Below, piece by piece: positions 23,339-47,659 of a stretch of 64,000 nucleotides of DNA (position 1 is its first letter; the number at the start of each line of letters is the position of its first letter). This DNA comes from Norana najaformis. Lineage: Eukaryota; Annelida; Clitellata; Crassiclitellata; Hormogastridae. The DNA is taken from contig OZ029923.1 of assembly GCA_964023275.1 (NCBI GenBank), forward strand, positions 3,301,541 to 3,365,540, in the 5' to 3' direction. A program made the position numbers and the translations under genes. The notes under the pieces were generated by a model that made no database searches, was not told where the DNA came from, and saw nothing but the letters and a program-made list of their open reading frames with translations.

Positions 23339-24470
23339 CAAACAAGCAAACAAACATGCTTATCTATATAGATACAAACATACGTACGTACGTATGTACC
23401 TACATAATACATACATACATGCATACTTACATACATATTTACATACATACATATATACATACACACATACATACATACATTCAAAGATTCATACTTACTT
23501 ACATACTTACATACAAAATACATACATACATACAAGCATATATGCATACACGCATACATACATACATACATACATACGTACATACAAGCATACATGTATA
23601 CACGCATACATACATACACACATACATAATACATACATGCATACACACATACATAATACATACATACATACATAATGGGAGCAGCTTCGACGTTGCTCTC
23701 AAAGTGGCGCTATACAAATTGGTGTTTAAAATAAAATTACACTTTACTAAATTCTGAATTTTTCATTCAAAATTTAAGTTGTTGTAACAATAACATACTC
23801 TCTATTAAAATTCTCTGCTGCATATTTCTGAAATTTTTATAGCGCCAGTAAAAGATCCTTGAATCCTCGTGTCTGTCATTCCAGAAGGCTGAAGCTGGAA
23901 TCTCCAGAGGAAGCAGACAATACTTTCACCTACGTCAAACAAGTCAACCTAAAGGATGGCAACTGGACTCTACCCCCGGGTTCAACCATCGCGGAGACCT
24001 CAACCCTTCCCATCAGTCGTTCGATCCACGACCAGGGTCACGTGGGACAAAATATGTCCACGACCGACCGACTCATACTTCCGGAAATCGCCTGCGATGA
24101 TCCGGGTATAGGAGCCTCGTTTTCGCCACCGGAAGTGCTCGCCAGCGGCTCGGCGGAAGCGGAAGTCGTCGAAAAGCAGAATCAGATTCGAAACTGTCGT
24201 TCGACGCCGGATGTAGCGAAGTTCGACGTATCGGAACCAGTATCTGAAACCGGTTCGAGGATCGAACTGGAACCTAAGGCAGTATCAGTAACCGGTTCTA
24301 GGGTCGAGCTGGATCCTAAAGCAGTACCTGAAACTGGTTCCAGAGACACACAATCGGTGACCAGCTTAAACCTGAGTCTGTCGGAGGATTATTGCAATCG
24401 GGTGATTGACGAAGCCTTCGGCGCTATTGACAACTTCGCCTACAGCGACGGTCTGTCGGACACGGATTAA
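19495..24470 (+). CDS. Gene A: single-pass membrane protein, C-terminal three exons (5' part not in view)
   Basis: Three exons join in phase: 19495-19594 (juxtamembrane stalk, phase 0 in, 1 out), 21641-21725 (transmembrane helix, phase 1 in, 2 out) and 23885-24470 (cytoplasmic tail, stop TAA). All use AG acceptors and GT donors (GTGAGC, GTATTG). Together they give about 257 residues: a stalk with one NAT sequon, a glycine-led helix beginning GIIGGAVAGLILFL and ending in a His/Arg stop-transfer, and a 195-residue acidic Ser/Thr-rich tail. The tail has three copies of a 14-residue TGSRxELxPKAV repeat. The ectodomain exons must lie upstream and I could not identify them, so the family is unknown. 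The phase 1/phase 2 transmembrane exon matches gene B, so A may also be a lectin/CUB-type surface receptor; that is inference. Introns are full of SINEs and microsatellites. Confidence 0.75.
19622..19965. repeat. (CTGT/CTGC)n tetranucleotide array
   Basis: Over 300 bp of CTGT, CTGC and CTTT tetramers directly after the gene A donor site. It contains an internal ~130-bp duplication: the CTATCTATGTCTTTCTG block at 19695 and again at 19794. Confidence 0.95.
20025..20340 (+). mobile_element. SINE2, nearly full-length with tRNA-like head
   Basis: The head reads AGCTACATCGGTAAATGCGT...CCCGGTTCGCGTCCCGATCG, an A-box-like and a clear B-box-like motif. The body follows: GATTTAAATCTCGGGCTAGT, CCGTACACGGGGACC, GCCCAGTCAAACGGG, GAAGGATCCCACCCGATTAA and GTCGCTATAGAAAAACGTGT. 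This copy defines the family's 5' end. Confidence 0.85.
20392..21250. repeat. 163-bp satellite, five perfect units plus a partial
   Basis: Units begin at 20392, 20555, 20718, 20881, 21044 and 21207, each exactly 163 bp apart, and I find no difference between the full units apart from the left edge of the first. The unit contains GGCCCTGGCAGCCACAAGAT, GCTTAGACACCTTTAAATTG and TCCTCAATTTCGTTTAATTT. These are the SINE3-type modules found singly elsewhere, so the satellite arose by tandem amplification of a SINE piece. It lies in an intron of gene A. Confidence 0.97.
21251..21560 (+). mobile_element. SINE3/SINE2 modules after the satellite
   Basis: A diverged module (GATTAGACACCTTTAAATTG, GGCCCTGGCAGCCACAAGAT, TCGTTAAACACTGAATATTA) leads into a SINE2 body (GACGTGGCGCCCATTCAAAC, GGTGAAGGATCTCACCCGAT, GAGGCCATACGGTCGCTATA). 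Confidence 0.85.
21641..21725 (+). CDS. Gene A exon: transmembrane helix
   Basis: An 85-nt exon between GTCATTCGCCAG and GTATTG. It codes for about 23 hydrophobic residues followed by His-His-Gln-Arg. The phase (1 in, 2 out) is the same as in the transmembrane exon of gene B at 43757-43832. Confidence 0.8.
21885..22375. repeat. (CATA)n microsatellite, ~490 bp
   Basis: CATA, CATG and CATT tetramers with an internal duplicated block: ACGCAAACGCTTACATGCAT near 22035 and again near 22124. The same block also occurs, reversed, in the 6176 and 12305 GTAT arrays. The long open frames are low-complexity Tyr/Ile/His/Thr strings. Confidence 0.95.
22385..22640. repeat. Polypyrimidine CTTTCC tract
   Basis: Imperfect CCTTTC/CCATTC pyrimidine-rich sequence within the gene A intron. 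Confidence 0.8.
22641..23285. other. Intron sequence, no element recognised
   Basis: Contains a short GGCCTTTAGG repeat near 23012-23070; otherwise nothing supported. Confidence 0.5.
23295..23675. repeat. (CATA)n microsatellite
   Basis: CATA with CATG, CGTA and CTTA variants. The frames are low complexity. Confidence 0.95.
23885..24470 (+). CDS. Gene A terminal exon: cytoplasmic tail
   Basis: Begins after GTGTCTGTCATTCCAG and ends with TAA. It codes for a 195-residue Ser/Thr/Glu-rich tail whose codon use is clearly coding-like. Three TGSR-containing repeats lie near residues 126-165 of the exon. No catalytic domain is visible. The tyrosines (TFTYVK, EDYCN, NFAYSD) are possible phosphorylation sites, which is inference only. 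Confidence 0.85.
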
Positions 24471-24574
24471 GATTACTGCGCCGCTGAAAATAGTCCCCTA
24501 TCGGAGTGGTCCAGAAGAGAGGCAGCGGCCTAAGCATCCAGGGTCCAAGTTATCCACCTCGATTGCTAGATTAT

Positions 24575-24853
24575 TTGGGTGGATGGATAGATGGGTGAAT
24601 TGATGGATGGATGGATGGATGGATAAATGGATGGATAAATGGATGGATGGACGGTTGGATGGATGGATGGATGGACGGATACCTGTAAGGAAGAAGGGGT
24701 GATTTTGGGTGGGCGGATAAATGGATGGATGGATGGATGGACGGACGGATGGACGGATGCATTCATGGATGAATGGATGGATAAATGGATGGATAAATGG
24801 ATGGATAAATGGATGGATAAATGGATGGATAAATGGATGGATGGATGGATGGT
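24575..24853. repeat. (GGAT/AAAT)n tetranucleotide array
   Basis: GGAT units with a higher-order GGATGGATAAAT pattern at 24775-24840, in the gene A 3' flank. Confidence 0.95.
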
Positions 24854-25128
24854 GTGTTCTGTGCAATCTTTTAGCGTCACTACCTGTCCCGTGCCATCTC
24901 ATGAGCGCTTCTTAACTGGCGCATAATGAACGTTCGACATCAATTACTGCGATATTTGCGGCAGCGCAGACATCAAGGACTTGGCGGCGTGAAGATCGAT
25001 GAAAGCCCAAGGACTACAGAATCTATAAGTAGTCAGAACATCTGACCGAAATCTAGTCCAGATTTCAGGATGAAACTAGTTGTTAGGCATTTATGAAAGC
25101 CATCTTCGGCTTTTGCTTTAATTTTAAC

Positions 25129-25395
25129 CGGTGCTTTTTTCAGACGGAGCGCTCCGGAAAGGCTTTCCGGCACCTTTTTTCGGCTAATAAAAAATTATTT
25201 ACTTTTAAATAAGAGAATTGTGCTACTAAGTTATTTTAATTATGTAATACAATGTAACTTATTTTAATTCAGTTTCAGTGTTTACAACTTTACACTGTTT
25301 TCAGTGTTTATTGATTGATAAAAATAATGAAATTTTAGCACAAAATTCCGTAACTGTTCAGTTCCGGAACCTTTTTTTTCCAGAAAAAAGCACTG
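25129..25395. mobile_element. Non-autonomous hAT-like MITE with 8-bp target duplication
   Basis: A 267-bp element with imperfect inverted ends: left CGGTGCTTTTTTC, right complement CAGTGCTTTTTTC, each followed further in by TCCGGA. It is flanked by the perfect 8-bp direct repeat ATTTTAAC (25121-25128 and 25396-25403). An 8-bp duplication and CAGTG-type ends are typical of hAT transposons. The inside is AT-rich and codes for nothing. It carries AATAAA at 25186-25191, on the sense side of gene A about 0.7 kb after its stop. Confidence 0.88.
25186..25191 (+). promoter_or_regulatory. Candidate poly(A) signal for gene A
   Basis: AATAAA inside the MITE, downstream of the gene A stop codon. No transcript evidence, and AT-rich DNA gives such hexamers by chance. 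Confidence 0.3.
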
Positions 25396-25696
25396 ATTTT
25401 AACACTTCATAGGCCTACACAGGGGCTCCTAGATAATTAAGTATCTAGAAATCTATAGCCTACATCAGACATTAGCGTGGAAAGACATAAATTATCTGAC
25501 GATAAGGACCTTGTGATGTTGAGGCAACAGGTGTCTGCGATTTGTTCAAGACGAGAGATCTTCCCTCACACTTTATCTTAGTGGCTGCCATTGAAGATAA
25601 CTTTCCTCATATTGATCGCTTCAACTCGTATGTCATCCTCAATTGGTTCTGCCTATCTTCTCTTCCCCGCGCATGTTTCAATCCTCCCTGTAGGTC

Positions 25697-26000
25697 TTTT
25701 GTGTGGCACGGTGGTCTATTGGTAACGTGCTTGGTCAATGATCATGCAGTTGTAGGTTCGACTCCGTGTAACGACTCTGGGCAAGTTGTTTACACACATC
25801 GTTCCTCTGCCATCAAGCCGTAGAATTTGGTACGGGCGTAAGCTGGAAAGTAAACGGCAAGTCCTGCGATGCACTGGCCCGTGTCCAGGACCTTGGGATT
25901 CGTCCATTGCCGGCTCAAGGGACTAAGAAAAGGAAATGAGCGCCTCCCATACGTCTCACTTGTGGGATATACGGGACACACCTTACACTTTTACTTTTCT
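25697..26000 (+). mobile_element. tRNA-headed SINE (family 4)
   Basis: Head GGTGGTCTATTGGTAACGTG...GTAGGTTCGACTCCGTG, with good A-box- and B-box-like motifs; body GGCAAGTCCTGCGATGCACT, CCTTGGGATTCGTCCATTGC and GAAAAGGAAATGAGCGCCTC. The same element occurs at 54172-54472 and, reversed, at 27655-27860. Confidence 0.85.
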
Positions 26001-26640
26001 AGTTAGTTACTTATATAGGCCGTTTCTCCCATTGCAGTCAACCGCATATCTCGCTGTATGAAGCAAATGCTGTTGTTACCTGCAAACGAAACATTGGATT
26101 GTACACTACAGACATTTTAATCATGTGGCCTAGGTTTTTGTGTCCAAGGTTAGCAGAAATTGGTTGGTAAACCTTTAAATAATCGACTGTGAGTTGAATA
26201 TTTTAATAACTAGCTTAACAAGTATTACATTAAAATATTCCGAATTTCGTGAAGTTTCGAAGTATTTGGCTAATTGACTGTTAAATTCACATTGTGCTTA
26301 ATTATGTGTTGCTTGTTTTACTTCAAGATTAATTTCTTGTCAGATGCATGTCGGCATAAAGCATCCCGGGTGGTTTTTAATTAAAAGCTCAAGAGGCAAG
26401 CTTTTAATTAGAATTGACAGAAGCATACTTTTAATTAAAGTTAGAAAACATGTTTTAATTAAAAATAGAGTAAAATATTTCAAATCAATGCTTGGAGCAG
26501 CTATTAGAGATGGAAGATTGCTTTTGCATCTGCTTCTGATCTTCTGAGTCCAGTATCTGATTCCTGGCGAATGACCTAAACCAGGTGATTGACCCTGCCT
26601 CCTGTTTGTTAGGCCACGTAACCCACGAGGAAACGACTGC
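26001..26640. other. No gene recognised; TTAATTAA-rich patch
   Basis: Short repeated CTTTTAATTAAA motifs at 26375-26465. Nothing else supported. Confidence 0.5.
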
Positions 26641-26654
26641 CCGGTTGTTAATTA

Positions 26655-26932
26655 TCTTACCTCACTTTACCTTTCCTTACCTTACCTTATCTCACCTTAA
26701 CGTGTGTAACCTTACCTTGCCATACCTTACCGTAACTCATCTCATTTTACCTTTTCTTACCTTATCGTACCTTAGGCCTGCCTTATCTCACCATACCTTT
26801 TCTTACCTTACCTTATCTTAGCTTATCTTAGCTTAGCTTACCTTACCTTAATTTATCTTACCTCATCTCACCATACGTTAGCTTACCTTATCTCACCATA
26901 CCGTTTCTTACCTTACCTTATCTTACCTGTAC
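26655..26932. repeat. (CTTAC)n-type pentanucleotide tract
   Basis: Imperfect ACCTT/ATCTT pentamers over nearly 280 bp. Confidence 0.9.
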
Positions 26933-27017
26933 ACCCGCGTCGTGGAATACCACCTGATGCCCCTCATCTGCCAACCTTTTCAGGTTAGCAGATTATACAA
27001 TTATCATTTTCGCCGTT

Positions 27018-27165
27018 GTCATCGTCGTCGTCGTCATCATTATCAACATCATCATCACCACCACCTTTACCATCATCATCATCACCACCACCACCTCTAC
27101 CATCATCATCACCACCACCATCATCAAAATCATCATCATCATCATAATCATCATCATCAGTTTCT
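27018..27165. repeat. (CAT/CAC)n trinucleotide microsatellite
   Basis: Poly-His frames only. Confidence 0.95.
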
Positions 27166-27309
27166 GACGTCAGGCGACGATGGGTGCGAATAAATTACCT
27201 GCATTCTTTTCGGTCATTTGTCAAATTTATCACAATTACTGCTTTTCTGAAGTCCCAGTCATGTTATGTCTTCGTTCAAATCGTCTATCCTGCTCGGTGG
27301 CGGTCTCCC

Positions 27310-27622
<313 letters not shown>

Positions 27623-27654
27623 AGTAAAGTATCCAACATCCAACAGATAAGATG

Positions 27655-27860
27655 TAGGGGAGGCGCTCGTTTCCCTTCTTGGCCCTTGAGCCGGCAGTGG
27701 ACGAATCCCAAGGTCCTGGACACGGGGCCGTTGCATGGCAGGACTTGTCGTTTACTTCCCAACTTACGCCAATATCAAATTCTACGGCTTGGTGACAGAG
27801 GCACGGTGTGCGCAAACAACTTGCCCAGGGTCGTTACACGGAGTCGAACCCGCACTAGCT
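27655..27860 (-). mobile_element. SINE family 4, minus orientation
   Basis: GAGGCGCTCGTTTCCCTTCT, GGACGAATCCCAAGGTCCTG and CGTTACACGGAGTCGAACCC are the complement of the element at 25697-26000. The head is truncated. Confidence 0.85.
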
Positions 27861-27983
27861 TTCTTTGGGCGCTGTAGAAATCTCGAGTGCATTGTATGGG
27901 ATTTGGTGATCGGAAATTCTTTCCCTGTGACCAAAACATAGGAATCTTCGCTTCTCAAGACTTCATCCAGCGATGTTCGTATC

Positions 27984-28620
27984 GTAATCGTAACCCAGAG
28001 ATTTCTACAGCGCCCACCGAAAGCTACGTCGCGAGAACCAGCTTATTCACAGGCGCTCAGTCAAAAGAAAATTGATAGGCAAAAGGTTTGGGTTCCAAGT
28101 CAAGATGAGAGATTTCTACAGCCTCCAACGAAAGCCACGTCACGGGGACCAGCTTATTCACAGGCGTTCAGTCAAAACAAAATCGACAGGCAAAAGTGTT
28201 CGGTTCCAGGTCAAGTCAAGATCCAAGAGATTTCTACTGCGCCCGACGAAAGCCACGTCACGGGGACGAGCTTATTCACAGGCGCTCAGTCAAAACAAAA
28301 TCGATAGGCAAAAGGTTTCGGTTCCAAGTCAAGATAAGAGATTTCTACTGCGCCCAACGAAAGCCACGTCACGGGAACCAGCTTATTCACAGGCGCTCAG
28401 TCAAAACAAAATCGATAGGTAAAAGGTTTCGGTTCCAAGTCAAGATAAGAGATTTCTACTGCGCCCAACGAAAGCTACGTCACGGGGACGAGCTTATTCA
28501 CAGTCAAAACAAAATCGATAGGCAAAAGGTGTTCGGTTCCAAGTCAAGATCCAAGAGTCAGGCAGAGAGACAGCGTGGCAGCTACGGTGGGTGATGTTTG
28601 GGATTGGAGTCGAAAGAGAG
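27984..28620 (-). repeat. Tandem array of ~111-bp SINE1-derived units (five copies)
   Basis: AGAGATTTCTAC recurs at 27997, 28108, 28226, 28337 and 28448 (spacings 111, 118, 111, 111). Each is followed by CCCAACGAAAGCCACGTCAC, AGGCGCTCAGTCAAAACAAA and GGTTCCAAGTCAAGAT. Only the first unit has the SINE1 ATTACG tail and only the last has its head (GGCAGCTACGGTGGGTGATG). This is the pattern expected if an internal part of one minus-strand SINE1 was amplified in tandem. Confidence 0.92.
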
Positions 28621-28859
28621 ATAAAAGGAAGATGGGGAGTTGCTGTCATATCAAAGACATTCGTACTTTTTCCACTCCGAAAATTCCTACCCAAGGCACA
28701 GAGACGGAGTCACAGGTAAAGACACACGGACAGATACAGACAGAGTAACGGACAGCGGGGCAGACAGAGACAAGAGGCGATACTAATAAAAACGACCTAT
28801 TAGTCCACAGATGACGGTAAACAGCGAGTCATAATTGCTGCACGAAATCTTTATTACCG

Positions 28860-28860
<1 letters not shown>
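28621..28860. other. No feature recognised
   Basis: Purine-rich sequence with GACAGA motifs. No gene. Confidence 0.5.
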
Positions 28861-28863
<3 letters not shown>

Positions 28864-28908
<45 letters not shown>

Positions 28909-29216
28909 CATATACACATCCATTTATATATAGGCGGCAATAAGAATTTTGTGAAATGATTATATATACTGATATATCCATAACGCAATATCGATTTCCT
29001 ATTATATATGTATATATATCAACATGTATAATATTTATATATCAAGAACGATATAATATAGCGTTCTATATATTGCATCATATATAAACACACATGTACA
29101 TACATATATAAATACGTATAAATGTATACACATATACATATAAATGCACATGTGTATATGTGCTATATATGCACATATATGCATAGAAGGTGAGAGAGAT
29201 GTATAAATATATATAC

Positions 29217-29247
<31 letters not shown>

Positions 29248-29262
29248 CATATATGCCGTATG
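28864..29262. repeat. (TA)n and AT-rich tracts
   Basis: Includes a TA run at 28864-28905 and ATAC/ATAT mixtures to 29260. Confidence 0.85.
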
Positions 29263-29394
29263 CCTTCATAAACTGTTCTAAACCGGTCAAAGAAAAATCT
29301 ATACCAATCCGTTAAGTCCTATTTTTAGTTGTGAACGTCGTCATATTCCTCCTCCCCCTCTCTCTCTCACCCCTCTCACTCCCCTCTCCGTACC

Positions 29395-29565
29395 CTCTCC
29401 CTCCCCCTCTCAACGAGATGCCGAGGTGCGGATGCCAGCGGCGTCTGCGCGTAGGTGAGGTCTAGGTAACCGGCGTCAGTTCCTCTGAAGCGGGGCAAAC
29501 TCAAAGCCAGGCGCCACGCGACCGCCTCTCTCCCTCGTCCGCCTCTCGGCCGCTGCACGAGGATA
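29395..29565. other. Short CpG-rich patch
   Basis: GC-rich sequence (GGTGCGGATGCCAGCGGCGT, CCTCGTCCGCCTCTCGGCCG) in an AT-rich neighbourhood. It could be a promoter fragment, an exon or an old repeat; no frame stands out. Confidence 0.35.
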
Positions 29566-29569
29566 GAGA

Positions 29570-29986
29570 GGGAGTTGGAGAGAGAGAAATAGACAGACAG
29601 ACAGACAGATATACATACAGACAGAGACAGGGACAGGGACAGACAGACTGGCACAAACACACACACACAGAGAATTATAGAATGAAACCGAGAGAGTGAG
29701 TCAGAGAGAGAAAGACAGACTTACGGACACAGAGAGGTGGTGAGTGAGAAATAGAAAGATAATGAGAGCCAGCGAGAGACAGCGAATCACACAGAGAATG
29801 AGAGAGAGAATAAGAGAACAAGTGAGAGAGAGAACGAACGAGAAAGAGAGAATGAGAGTGAGAGAGAGAGACAGACAGACAGGCAGGCAGAGAGAACGAG
29901 TGAGCTAGAGAGAGAGACAGACAGGCAGGCAGAGAGAACGAGTGAGCTAGAGAGAGAGACAGACAGGCAGGCAGAGAGAACGAGTG

Positions 29987-30076
<90 letters not shown>

Positions 30077-30125
30077 CGATAGAGAGACAGAGAGACAGAA
30101 AACGACAGAGAGACGGAGAGCAACA
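29570..30125. repeat. (GA)n/(CAGA)n purine-strand microsatellite, ~550 bp
   Basis: GAGA and GACAGACAGGCAGGCAG motifs. A block with GGCAGGCAGAGAGAACGAGTGAG is repeated three times at 29880-29990 (~51-bp period) before a pure GA run. Confidence 0.95.
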
Positions 30126-30130
30126 GCACC

Positions 30131-31208
30131 AGATAAACACACCAACGAATCCTCCCTTAGACCTATAGGTCCACGATCTGATGGTCCGTGGCTCCATAAC
30201 TCAGCCTCCGCGGCGTTCGGTCGTAAACAGAGCCGCATGCACACATCCATGGAGCGTGCTGCGGCCTAGATACCTATGCCTACCTCAACTAGATGAACAC
30301 ATAACCTTCGGCTCTCACTCAGCTTGTTACAAGCGGAGCTCTCGATAAGCACCCCACCTGGTCACCGTGTGGACTCGGGCGATAGGGTATATTCTTCCTG
30401 TTGTGACCCGTTCATGCGTGGTAGAACCAGTTGTGAATTAGCCAAATGAATTTCAGGTTTACATTCCTGCTGGAGCCTACTCAAGGCTGTCCTGCCCGAA
30501 GGCGTTGAGCAATCGTCAGGAAGTTATCAAGTTTTGCGAAAATCGCCCAATATGAGGAGAATTAGACGTTTGACTGCCTTTTCCGGGGGCGACTTGACGA
30601 AATGTTTTCTGCGCAGCTGTTTTGCGGAGTCTCTTAGCGCCAATGCGAGTTTTCGCTGGGCAAGTGTTTACATCGTGTAAAGAATCGATGTGAAAAATGC
30701 CAGGTGGGGAAACGGAACAACTGGGAGCTGCATCGGTTGTTACTTTTCTGGGTCGGATAATTGAATTTCAAGAATACGCCATCGGCTGGTTTCGTTAGCG
30801 TTTGAATCTCGTGTTTTATCCGAAAATCCATAAACTGACGTGGACGTAGCGATGAGGTTACGATGATACCATTAGTTTTGTGCAAAGTAAAAATGTTCTA
30901 CAAGAAAAACAATTTCTAACGTATCAAGAGAGATATCGCTTCTATCTGCTATCGAATTTGTTCCAACTGAAAGTGATTAAAAGAATCTTGCACAGAACGA
31001 AACGTTTTCTGCACGCACAAGGAGTTGTTCACCGATTTCACCAACGGTGTGCGTAACATTTACGATGGCCTTGATACTGCTTCGCTAGTTAAATGCGCTG
31101 TATAAACTGTCTTCCTTTTGTAAACGGTTCTAAATCTGACGAAACGGATGCCAGTTCTGTTGCTGCCTTTTTCTCCTACGAAGGATTCGTAAACGAACCG
31201 GTTGAAAA
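30131..31208. promoter_or_regulatory. Upstream region of gene B, non-repetitive
   Basis: About 1 kb of mostly unique sequence before the gene B start codon. It is unusual here for its lack of SINEs and microsatellites, which suggests constraint or at least a 5' flank and UTR. No clear TATA box or initiator could be assigned. Confidence 0.35.
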
Positions 31209-44882
<13,674 letters not shown>

Positions 44883-44919
44883 ACATCAAAGATGACTACA
44901 ACTATTACACGTTATGACA

Positions 44920-44972
44920 TCATCATCATCGTCGTCGTCGTCGTCGTCGTTGTCATCGTCATCATCATCAGC
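44920..44972. repeat. (CAT/CGT)n trinucleotide tract
   Basis: CATCATCATCGTCGTCGTCG in the gene B 3' flank. Confidence 0.9.
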
Positions 44973-45009
44973 AGCATTTTACAGATGATTACAGAACAAA
45001 GTCATTGAT

Positions 45010-45300
45010 ACCACAGGCCGATGCATGAGTCTGAATATAGACTCATGTGTGACCCATATACCAATGAGTCTAAATATAGGCTAATCTATGATTCATATGT
45101 AAATAAGTATATATATATATATATACTCACTGTGACTCATATGCTCCTGTGTCTAAATATACAAACTCGTGTGTTACTCCTGTGATCATGAGTCCGTACG
45201 TACAGATTCATGTGTGACTCAAATACAGACGAGTCTGTACATCGACTCACGGTGACTCAGACACTCGTGAGTCTAAATATACAGACTCATGTGTGCTTAT
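45010..45300. repeat. Diverged ~40-45 bp tandem repeat
   Basis: GACTCATGTGTGACTC, ATGAGTCTAAATATAC and variants recur about seven times with decay. The motif is rich in GAGTC/GACTC inverted pairs. Confidence 0.75.
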
Positions 45301-45598
45301 GTATGTATAAGCCTAGTAATAACGCATTTGCAACTTGTAGCGTAAGGTAGGTTAAAGTAGGTTTTAAGGGAAGGTGGGCAGTGAACGTAAGGTATATCTA
45401 GGAAGGTAAGCTAATGTTAAGAACGTAAAGTGACTTAAGGTAAGCTGAGACAATCGTTTCTATCGAGAAGAGTCGACTGAAGCTCGTCTGAGGATTCGCA
45501 AGCATGCTTACAATTCCTAGCTGGGTATAATTATTCACGTGTATTTATCTTTTGTGACTATGGAGCTTCTCAACGGTGTTAAAGTGCGGCTGATGCAA
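45301..45598. other. No gene recognised; AAGGTAAG-rich patch
   Basis: Short GTAAGGTAGG-type motifs at 45340-45450. Confidence 0.5.
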
Positions 45599-45599
45599 C

Positions 45600-45841
45600 A
45601 CACAATACATTACATTACAATACAATACAATACATTACATTACAGTACTGTTGTAATTTGATCATGCCCCCTCACAAATTTCCGAAGTGCGCTATGAAGC
45701 CGGGCAAAAAAGAAAGCATTAAGAACAATAAACAGATTGGAAGAGGAAAGTTTTGAGTCTAGCGCGAAATATGGTCCGGGTAAGTGAGTCGCGAACGTGA
45801 GGAGCTGGAGAATTCCAGATGGAAGGACCAGCAACTGTGAA
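45600..45841 (-). pseudogene. LINE reverse-transcriptase ORF, 3' end remnant
   Basis: On the minus strand the codons from 45841 to the stop at 45719-45721 read FTVAGPSIWNS... to RARLKTFLFQSV. This is the conserved end of non-LTR retrotransposon ORFs. It continues into a short 3' UTR and a TAATGTAATGTATTG tail at 45600-45650. The 5' part is missing. It differs from the LINE at 34513 in both sequence and tail. Confidence 0.7.
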
Positions 45842-45959
45842 TGAACGTCGGTGTAGTACGAAATCGGTTCCGGGCGAAAGCTTTCCGACAAATATTGTGA
45901 TTGGTTCACGTGACCGATGACGTCACTCATCAGCTTGCTGCCACTTCGTTCATCAAAAT

Positions 45960-46440
45960 ACTGTTTTCTCCTAATTACGACTGCATAAGTTCAGACTGTT
46001 TGAGTGAATGGCTGGGCTTCTATTATTCCACCTACTGAGATATTGTTTTGCGTTAAATTTGCTACCAAGACAACAGAATTCTTTAACATTCATTTTACTA
46101 CGTCGTGCCTTGTCAACAAAATAATGTAGGCCTAGTCGGAACCGTTTTCGTCCCGGAACCGACTTCGCACCGGAACCGTTTTTCGTCCCGGAACCGATCT
46201 CGCACCACACCGGCTAATGACAAGGCGTGTTAATATCTCACTGATTATTAGGACCTACAGATTCGAACCTGATTTAGTGTATAAAGGATGAAATCTATTT
46301 GTATATATGTTATGCAATGCAATGCAAGGTTTATGATGTAAATATGCAATTCTGTAGCGCCATATATGCCGTCAAATACAACTGCGATGTACATTACTGA
46401 CTGATAAATTGAAATCTGTGTTTGAACTATTTATGTGCTT
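45960..46440. other. Unassigned; short GGAACCG duplication at 46135-46200
   Basis: GGAACCGTTTTCGTCCCGGA and CGGAACCGTTTTTCGTCCCG are two tandem 34-bp-like units. No gene. Confidence 0.5.
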
Positions 46441-46473
46441 ATACCAATACAGACAGATGTGTATATTTGTGAC

Positions 46474-46650
46474 ACAGACAGAGAGACAGACAGACAGAGA
46501 GACAGACAGACAGATATACAGACAGACGTAAAGCCGACATACAAGCTGATAAATTTACAGAAAGACAGACAGAGAAATTTACAGACAGAGTGACAGAAAC
46601 AGACGGACAGACAGATAGACAGACAGATAGACAGACAGACAGACAAACAT
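46474..46650. repeat. (CAGA)n microsatellite
   Basis: GACAGACA tetramers with interruptions. Confidence 0.94.
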
Positions 46651-46899
46651 GGAAACATGTAGACAAACGGACAAAGACCTACCGACATACAGCTTCGCAA
46701 TGTTCAATATTTGTTAAACATGTCCTATGCTTTTTAAAAAGAGAATCGGGAAAAGACGATTTTTCATTTCATAAACAGACATTGAGATGTTGTACATACG
46801 AAGCTGTACAGTTAATATTCAGTTGCTAAAAAAAAATGATTCATTTAGATCAAATGAACTCTAATGCATCATCATTAAAACATCACTGTGGAAACATTG

Positions 46900-47435
46900 C
46901 CTGGTTAGCTACATTGGTTAAAGCGTACGTCAAGGCGCCTCTCGTCGTGAGGATGCCGGTTCGCGTCCCAGTCGTGGCTCATTTCAGAGATTTCAATCTC
47001 GGGCTAGCACGGTCCGTACGTGGGGACCTTAAATGGCGTGGCGCCCATTCAAACGGGCAACGGTAGTAAAGGATCTCACTCGATTAATTCATCGAAAAAT
47101 GAACAGGGTCAAGACCATACGGTCGCTATAGAAAACGTCTACATTTACATTTACACTTTACAGATACTAGGTTGCATTTAGACACCGTTTAATCGCATTT
47201 TTTCGATGCTATATAATCATCATTTTCGTTCAAACGCCAACTTTGTGACAGTACGGTTAACGTCAACGGCCCTGGCAGCCACAAGATGTCGTTAAACACT
47301 GAATACTAAAACAAAAGACGTGGCGCCCATTCAAACGGGCAGCGGTGGTGAAGGATCTCACCCGATTAATTCATTGAAAAATGAGCAAGGTCAAGGCCAC
47401 ACAGTCGCTATAGAAAACGTCTACATTATAATTAC
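46900..47435 (+). mobile_element. SINE2 with tRNA-like head, SINE3 module and second SINE2 body
   Basis: Head GTTAGCTACATTGGTTAAAG...GCCGGTTCGCGTCCCAGTCG; first body CCATTCAAACGGGCAACGGT to GTCGCTATAGAAAACGTCTA; then CGTCAACGGCCCTGGCAGCC and TCGTTAAACACTGAATACTA; then a second body at 47318-47430. This is the best full-length reference for the compound family. Confidence 0.9.
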
Positions 47436-47659
47436 CCGCTGTCACGATACAGATTTCTCCATTTCTCTGTGGGTGGATTCTTCGTAAGAGGATGTGGAAA
47501 TATCCACGTGTCCGGAATTGAGATACATATTCTGGGACTCCACTGACTGGGCCGTACGTGTGCGAGAGGGCCCGACAGTGGTGACTTTTTCAGTATTCCG
47601 AGCATTAGTGCTTGCAGATAAAGTTTCTGCAACGTGTATATATATATATAGGGAAGAGA

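Noticed and set aside
29675..30250. 191-codon minus-strand Ser/Leu frame
   Set aside because: GA microsatellite shadow.
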